16,813 nt of DNA from JAUIAI01 sp049680625 (GTDB lineage Bacteria; Pseudomonadota; Gammaproteobacteria; Burkholderiales; Burkholderiaceae_E): the NCBI GenBank assembly GCA_049680625.1, contig JBAUID010000040.1, positions 1 through 16,813 on the forward strand, in the 5' to 3' direction. The notes under the pieces are model-generated. The model was given only the letters and a program-made list of their open reading frames with translations. It had not been told where the DNA came from and searched no databases. The position numbers and the translations under genes were made by a program. This document shows positions 12,401 to 16,813 of this stretch, piece by piece; positions within the stretch are counted from its first letter, which is position 1, and each line of letters begins with the position of its first letter.

Positions 12401-13696
12401 ATGAACGCCCGAGACAACAACACCGACAACAACACCAACGACAACAACAACGACAACGACAACAACGCCGGCGACAACAGCGCTGGCAGTTATCTGGGCA
12501 ATCACGCAATGGTTGCCAGCATTCGTCGCTACCACCCGGATCTTATTCGCATTCGGCACGCATTGCATGAAAACCCTGAGCTGGGCTATGAAGAAGTCGA
12601 AACGGCAGCCCTTGTGGTTCGCGAGTTAGAGCAATACGGGGTTGACGAGATCCATCAGAAAATTGGTGTTACCGGGGTAGTCGGCGTTATTAAGGGGAAA
12701 TACCCCGTTAACGGTTTTCGCCAATCGGTTGGACTGCGCGCCGATATGGATGCGTTGCCAATGACGGAGGAAAACGAATTTGGCCATCGCTCCAGGAAAC
12801 CTGGCCTGATGCACGGCTGCGGCCATGATGGCCACACAACAATGCTCCTCGGGGCTGCCCGCCATCTGGCCAGCACCCGAAATTTTGCCGGCACGGTCAA
12901 CCTGATATTTCAACCCGGTGAAGAAGGGTACGCTGGAGCCAAGGCAATGATCGACGACGGATTGTTCGATCGTTTTCCGTGTGATGCCGTGTTCGCGATG
13001 CACAACTGGCCGGGGGAGGCAGCTGGGAAAATATCAATGAACTCTGGGCCAATTATGGCTGCGGCTGACCGGGTAAAAATCGAAATTAACGGCATCGGTG
13101 GGCACGGCGCACACGCATACCAGGCAGTTGACCCGGTCGTTGTTGCCGGCCATATTATTACCGCGGTGCAGTCATTGGTATCACGTAACGTGTCACCACT
13201 GGACTCCGCAGTCGTCAGCTTGTGCGCAATGCAGGCGGGTGACATGAATGCAATGAGCGTTATTCCGCCAAGAGCCACCCTGGTTGGAACCGTTCGAACA
13301 TTCAAACCCAGCGTTCAGGATTTAGTTGAACGACGCCTGGACGAACTAGTACGCAATATTGCAACTGGCTTTGGCGCAACGGCTATTGTTGAATACGAAC
13401 GAATTTATCCGGCGACTGTTAACTCTATTGCCGAATCCGCTTTTGCCCGCTCGGTAGCTGTCGAACTGGTAGGTGAAGACAATATCTTGCAAGATCTGCC
13501 TCCCAGCATGGGCGCAGAAGATTTCTCTTTCATGTTGCAGGCAAAACCAGGCGCTTATTTTCGAGTTGGCCAGGGCGGCGGGCCAGGCGCGTGCTTCCTG
13601 CACAACACGCGCTACGATTTCAACGATGGCATTTTACCCCTAGGCGCTGCGTTATATGCCAGGTTGGCTGAACATTGGCTGACCGCTTCGAACTGA
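12401..13696 (+). CDS. M20D-family amidohydrolase (hippurate hydrolase / aminoacylase-like)
   Basis: A 431-residue metal-dependent hydrolase that removes the acyl group from N-acyl amino acids or related amides. Family motifs: HALHENPELGYEE (53-65), GLRADMDALPM (111-121), MHGCGHDGH with Cys140 and His142 as metal ligands, FQPGEEGY with the catalytic Glu pair (174-175), AMHNWPG with His201, and the dimerisation-domain motif GIGGHGAHAY. The first 30 residues are an Asn/Asp-rich low-complexity tail that the family normally lacks; AGGGAG 6 bases before the ATG at 12401 nevertheless supports this start over the internal ATG at 12509. Substrate is unknown. It probably forms an operon with the M24 and PEP-mutase family genes that follow. 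Confidence 0.9.
   Translation: MNARDNNTDNNTNDNNNDNDNNAGDNSAGSYLGNHAMVASIRRYHPDLIRIRHALHENPELGYEEVETAALVVRELEQYGVDEIHQKIGVTGVVGVIKGKYPVNGFRQSVGLRADMDALPMTEENEFGHRSRKPGLMHGCGHDGHTTMLLGAARHLASTRNFAGTVNLIFQPGEEGYAGAKAMIDDGLFDRFPCDAVFAMHNWPGEAAGKISMNSGPIMAAADRVKIEINGIGGHGAHAYQAVDPVVVAGHIITAVQSLVSRNVSPLDSAVVSLCAMQAGDMNAMSVIPPRATLVGTVRTFKPSVQDLVERRLDELVRNIATGFGATAIVEYERIYPATVNSIAESAFARSVAVELVGEDNILQDLPPSMGAEDFSFMLQAKPGAYFRVGQGGGPGACFLHNTRYDFNDGILPLGAALYARLAEHWLTASN
12411..12478 (+). repeat. (RAC)n trinucleotide repeat in the 5' end of the M20D gene
   Basis: Codons AAC, GAC and ACC alternate for about 23 codons, giving an Asn/Asp/Thr tract at residues 4-26. Because the units are triplets, gain or loss of copies would keep the reading frame. 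Confidence 0.8.
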
Positions 13697-13782
13697 ACTA
13701 TTGAAATTTTATGGGCACCAATCTGTGTCCAACCCAATCTGTTCCTGGCGACCTGCAGGCCTGTCGCAAACCGGAGTTAGCA

Positions 13783-14934
13783 ATGGCACTACATTTTTCT
13801 GAAGAAGAACTGTTATCCCGGCGTCGCCGCGTGATCGACGATTTGAATGCGCAGGGCTTTGACGGCTTACTGATTTTCAAACAGGAGAGCATGTTTTACC
13901 TAACCGGCTACGACAGTTTTGGGTATTGCTTTTTCCAAGCCCTGTACCTTGGTTGTGACGGGCGCTTTTTCCTGATGACCCGCGCACCGGACTTACGCCA
14001 GGCGCAAAACACATCGGTTATCGAGGATATTCGCGTATGGGTGGACCGCGACGGTCATAACCCTGCTAGCGAGCTTCGCCAGATACTCAGCGAATACGGC
14101 GTTGCGAAAAAAAGAATCGGCGTTGAGATGCAGGCTTATGGTCTGAGCGCAGCACACTGGGTGCAGTTGAGCAGTGCACTGGCCGGGTTTTGCACCTTGA
14201 CCGATGCCTCCGACGTTGTGAATCAACGCCGAATGGTGAAAAGCGATACCGAAATAGCCTATGTCAGAACAGCCGCAAAACTTGCCGATGAAGCGCTGGA
14301 CGAAGCACAAGAACTGACTCACGCCGGGGCTTTTGAAGGAGATATCCTTGCCGCAATGCAGGGTCGAATATTTGCAGGCGGTGGCGACTATCCGGCGAAC
14401 GAATTCATTGTTGGTTCTGGTGATGATGCGTTGTTATGTCGCTATTTCACCGGTCGCCGACACTTGTCACCAGTGGATCAGATAACCCTGGAGTTTGCCG
14501 GATCGTATCGTCGCTACCATGCCGCCCTGATGCGGACTCTTCTGGTCGGACAGCCACACCCGGAACATGTATCGATGTACGCAGCCTGCGCAGATGCCAT
14601 GCAGGCATGCGTGGAAACGGTAAAGCCGGGTAATACGATGGGTGATGTCTTTCTTGCCCATGCTAAAACGCTGGACGCAGCGGGTATGCAAGCCCACCGG
14701 CTCAATGCCTGTGGCTACAGCCTGGGCGCAACCTACACACCAACCTGGATGGACGGTGGCATGTTTTTTGAGGGCAATTCGACCGTGATCGAAACCAATA
14801 TGGTGTTGTTTATTCATATTATCCTGATGAACTCCCCCGCCAATCGAGCACAGACACTCGGGCAAACCGTCCGGGTAACCGACAACGGTTGTGAACTGCT
14901 TAGTGAGCGCCCTCTCGAAATGATCACCGGTTAA
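13783..14934 (+). CDS. M24-family creatinase/ectoine-hydrolase-like protein
   Basis: A 383-residue 'pita-bread' fold protein. The N-domain (1-145) leads into the catalytic domain at NQRRMVKSDTEIAY. The five metal ligands of Xaa-Pro peptidases look lost: TLEFAGSYRRYHAALMRT, GYSLGATYTPTW and the C-terminal LFIHIILMN segments replace the D, D, H, E, E positions. This is the pattern of the metal-independent creatinase and ectoine hydrolase (DoeA/EutD) branch. GGDYPA, the LEFAG glutamate (Glu237) and YHAALMRT (His246) resemble DoeA, where the corresponding glutamate is, as I recall, the nucleophile. The start at 13783 has GGAG 7 bases upstream; an in-frame ATG at 13711 has none. It follows the M20D gene by 86 bases. 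Substrate unknown; a cyclic amide or amidine is my inference. Confidence 0.82.
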   Translation: MALHFSEEELLSRRRRVIDDLNAQGFDGLLIFKQESMFYLTGYDSFGYCFFQALYLGCDGRFFLMTRAPDLRQAQNTSVIEDIRVWVDRDGHNPASELRQILSEYGVAKKRIGVEMQAYGLSAAHWVQLSSALAGFCTLTDASDVVNQRRMVKSDTEIAYVRTAAKLADEALDEAQELTHAGAFEGDILAAMQGRIFAGGGDYPANEFIVGSGDDALLCRYFTGRRHLSPVDQITLEFAGSYRRYHAALMRTLLVGQPHPEHVSMYAACADAMQACVETVKPGNTMGDVFLAHAKTLDAAGMQAHRLNACGYSLGATYTPTWMDGGMFFEGNSTVIETNMVLFIHIILMNSPANRAQTLGQTVRVTDNGCELLSERPLEMITG

Positions 14935-14959
14935 CCTGTGAATAAACCATGAGTAACCC

Positions 14960-15799
14960 ATGAATAAAACGACCGAAGCAGACAACCCCGCGTCACTGGG
15001 TGAACAATTCGCCCGCTTACACCAGGCCGGCGCACCGTTAATCCTGCCTAACCCCTGGGACGTCGGGTCCGCGATCATGCTGACCAGCCTGGGCTTTAAA
15101 GCACTGGCAACGACAAGTGCCGGCTATGCGTATTCAGTCGGCAAAGTAGATGGCGCGGTGGGTCGCGATGCGATGATGGCCCATATTGCACAAGTGGTCG
15201 GCGCAACCAGGTTGCCGGTTTCTGCGGACCTCGAAAACGGTTGGGCTGATGCCCCCGACGCGGTGGCAGAAACCATAACACTTGCCGTTGGCACCGGCCT
15301 TGCCGGCGGTTCCATCGAAGATGCAACCGGGCAACCCGATCAACCAATTTACGATCATGGGCTGGCGACCGAGCGGATTGCCGCTGCCGCGGAGGCCGTC
15401 CGTAACCTCCCGGAAAAGTTTGTCCTATGTGCTCGGGCCGAAAATTTCTTGTGTGGTAACCCGGATCTTACCGACACGATAAAACGCCTGCAGGCATACC
15501 AGGAAGCAGGCGCGGATGTGTTGTATGCGCCAGGGCTTCGTACTATCGACGACGTACGCAGTGTTATTAATTCCGTAGATCGACCGGTAAACGTCATCGC
15601 CAGCCCCCGTTTTTCCGTTGCTGAGCTGGCGAGCGTGGGCGCTGCTCGAATCAGCCTTGGCAGCGCAATGGCTCGCACCGCATACGGTGCGATGATCCAA
15701 GCCGCAGCCGACATCCAGGGGGACGGTGCGTTCACATTTATAAAAAACGCACCAGGCTTTCAACAACTCAATAGCTTGTTAGGCTCTGAAAACGCATGA
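14960..15799 (+). CDS. Isocitrate lyase/PEP mutase family protein
   Basis: A 279-residue (beta/alpha)8-barrel of the family that makes or breaks C-C or C-P bonds next to a carboxylate, using a metal ion. Visible motifs are LPNPWDVGSA (29-38), TTSAGYAYSVG, VSADLENGW (87-95, metal region) and GGSIEDATG (116-124). The KKCGH motif of isocitrate and methylisocitrate lyases is absent; RAENFLCG stands in that region, as in the many members of unassigned function. It starts 25 bases after the M24 gene, with no good ribosome binding site; the sequence before it (ATGAGTAACCC) contains an out-of-frame ATG. It probably acts on a keto- or hydroxy-acid from the same pathway. Confidence 0.88.
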   Translation: MNKTTEADNPASLGEQFARLHQAGAPLILPNPWDVGSAIMLTSLGFKALATTSAGYAYSVGKVDGAVGRDAMMAHIAQVVGATRLPVSADLENGWADAPDAVAETITLAVGTGLAGGSIEDATGQPDQPIYDHGLATERIAAAAEAVRNLPEKFVLCARAENFLCGNPDLTDTIKRLQAYQEAGADVLYAPGLRTIDDVRSVINSVDRPVNVIASPRFSVAELASVGAARISLGSAMARTAYGAMIQAAADIQGDGAFTFIKNAPGFQQLNSLLGSENA

Positions 15800-15805
15800 C
15801 TTAAA

Positions 15806-15830
15806 TGGCATTGAATCATCAGGAATGCCA
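15806..15830 (+). terminator. Hairpin after the PEP-mutase family gene
   Basis: Perfect 7-bp stem TGGCATT/AATGCCA (15806-15812 with 15824-15830) with an 11-nt loop, 7 bases after the stop codon. No T-run follows, so it may be an mRNA-stabilising end rather than an intrinsic terminator. Confidence 0.35.
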
Positions 15831-16054
15831 ACCGACAGTGTTACAAACTATGTCTTTTAGTGCCGCAGATGAAAAATACCTGATTAGCACCGGCAAAACG
15901 TCACCTTCTACGCAATGAGTCAACACTACTACAGTGGCATTGCACTATCCTGCTGCCTGAACAAGAGCGAGCCATACTCTGGCCGCGACCACTGAAAAGA
16001 TTGGATCCGGCGCATTTCGAATGCAAACGGTACCGCACCAGGACTCTAACAACT

Positions 16055-16813
16055 ATGCCACTCCTTCACCAATTGCCAGGGCAACTTACCCGAATTGCTT
16101 TTGCCGCTTTTTTGATGACGACGATTGCCGCTTGCGGCGGTTCGAACAATACGACTAACACCGGCGCCGGTGGAGAGACCGGCGGAGAGACCGGTGGAGA
16201 GACTGGCGGAGAAACCGGTGGAGAGACCGGTGGAGAGACAGGGGGTGAGGCCGGTGGTGGTGGCGTCATCAATACCAACTCGCGAACGCTGGGCCTGAGT
16301 CTGGCCGCAGCTACTGGCACTAACGTAATCGATGCCAGCGGCCCGTGGGCAAGTTTCGCCGGTGACCCAACAGGCGTCAGTTATTCCGTTGATACCCAAC
16401 TACTGACCATTCCCGAAGACACCTCAGCTTTCCGCGAATTTACCGCTTCACTGGCAGCGGGTACCGCCTATGAATTGCGCACAATATCGGACAACCCAAA
16501 TTTTGCTGCGGTTTTATACATGGCCGATGAGTACGGCCAATTGCTTGAATTTACTGACCTGACTACAGGGGCAACCAACGACTGGATTGCAGCGCGACCA
16601 ATGAATCCGTTGCGATTTCGCGCACCTCTTAATGTGGCCACTTACTACGTGTTGATTCAGGACAATTTCGACATTGCTACCGCCGGCACAACGCTTGACG
16701 ACATCAACGTGGCCAACAACTCACCGACCCCGGATCTACCGGTGACTGCAGCGGGAGATTACCTGCCTGCCGGATTCGAAACCCTGCTTTTTTCAGAGGA
16801 ATTTGATGGCACA
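16055..16813 (+). CDS. Secreted lipoprotein with (GGET) repeat linker, probable GH16 glycoside hydrolase (3' end cut by window edge)
   Basis: 253 codons are open to the window end. A signal peptide (1-26) ends in lipobox IAAC with Cys27, so the product is a lipoprotein, probably exposed at the outer membrane. Residues 39-66 are six GGET units and one GGEA, a flexible acidic linker. Residues about 72-235 form an extracellular-looking domain (many T, N, G; AYELRTISDN and YYVLIQDNF) that I do not recognise. The last visible residues, GFETLLFSEEFDGT, match the typical N-terminal strand of GH16 beta-glucanases/laminarinases (usually ...FSDEFNGT...). The catalytic ExDxxE motif lies beyond the window, so this assignment is inference. 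AGGA lies about 14 bases before the ATG at 16055. The N-terminal half is certain; the enzyme class is not. Confidence 0.72.
   Translation, partial: MPLLHQLPGQLTRIAFAAFLMTTIAACGGSNNTTNTGAGGETGGETGGETGGETGGETGGETGGEAGGGGVINTNSRTLGLSLAAATGTNVIDASGPWASFAGDPTGVSYSVDTQLLTIPEDTSAFREFTASLAAGTAYELRTISDNPNFAAVLYMADEYGQLLEFTDLTTGATNDWIAARPMNPLRFRAPLNVATYYVLIQDNFDIATAGTTLDDINVANNSPTPDLPVTAAGDYLPAGFETLLFSEEFDGT
16169..16252 (+). repeat. 12-bp tandem repeat coding for GGET
   Basis: Seven in-frame units of a 12-base sequence close to GGTGGAGAGACC, with mostly third-position changes; the seventh codes for GGEA. Synonymous variation between units suggests selection for the peptide rather than very recent expansion. 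Confidence 0.9.

Noticed and set aside
12383..12568. Valine-rich minus-strand ORF opposite the M20D gene
   Set aside because: It is the reverse complement of the AAC/GAC repeat and has no signal or motif of its own.
13711..13782. Earlier start of the M24 gene at 13711
   Set aside because: No ribosome binding site there, while GGAG precedes 13783 at the right distance and the family N-terminus begins there.
15850..15918. 22-residue ORF between the PEP-mutase family gene and the lipoprotein
   Set aside because: No ribosome binding site, no similarity I recognise, and random ORFs of this size are expected.
16066..16320. Proline/serine-rich minus-strand ORF opposite the lipoprotein
   Set aside because: Its PPVS repeats are simply the complement of the GGET-coding repeat; the plus strand has the signal peptide and lipobox.

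Overview
The window looks like chromosomal DNA of a Gram-negative gammaproteobacterium, probably marine or free-living and not an enterobacterium. The evidence is an A-type iron-sulfur carrier of ErpA type, a Coq7-type ubiquinone hydroxylase in place of UbiF, a YhfA-like OsmC protein, two general porins ending in Phe, and lipoproteins with clear lipoboxes. I could not place it to genus. I saw no tRNA, rRNA, CRISPR array, insertion sequence or phage gene.

Layout. 1-2487 (minus): the 5' 114 codons of erpA, then two tandem porin paralogues read toward erpA. 2708-3819: coq7 (plus) and an OsmC/YhfA-like gene (minus) converge and share 4 bases at their stops. 3820-4645: an 826-base intergenic region holding a perfect 17-bp palindrome, a predicted small RNA with its own promoter and terminator, and a structured, repeat-bearing leader for rplM. 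4646-6698 (plus): rplM-rpsI, a strong terminator, then argC. 6782-9326 (plus): a compact MarR regulator / crotonase-fold enzyme / acyl-CoA dehydrogenase operon. 9357-12296 (minus): fadD and a putative lipoprotein aminopeptidase. 12401-15799 (plus): an M20D amidohydrolase, an M24 creatinase/ectoine-hydrolase-like protein and an isocitrate lyase/PEP mutase family enzyme. 16055-end (plus): the start of a lipoprotein with a (Gly-Gly-Glu-Thr) repeat linker that runs into what looks like the first strand of a GH16 glycoside hydrolase.

How the parts fit. ErpA, Coq7, L13/S9 and ArgC are core functions. The MarR-crotonase-dehydrogenase trio resembles the CoA-thioester part of aromatic acyl-CoA (salicylyl-CoA / 2-aminobenzoyl-CoA type) catabolic clusters, and its promoter region suggests autorepression and a leaderless mRNA. 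FadD would supply acyl-CoAs but is convergent and separately promoted. The M20-M24-PEP-mutase group looks like a degradation pathway for a small amide or N-acyl compound.

The most interesting element is the predicted ~85-nt RNA at about 4299-4383. It has three hairpins, two copies of the anti-Shine-Dalgarno motif CUCCUCC (one presented in a hairpin loop), a sigma70-like promoter just upstream and a textbook terminator.
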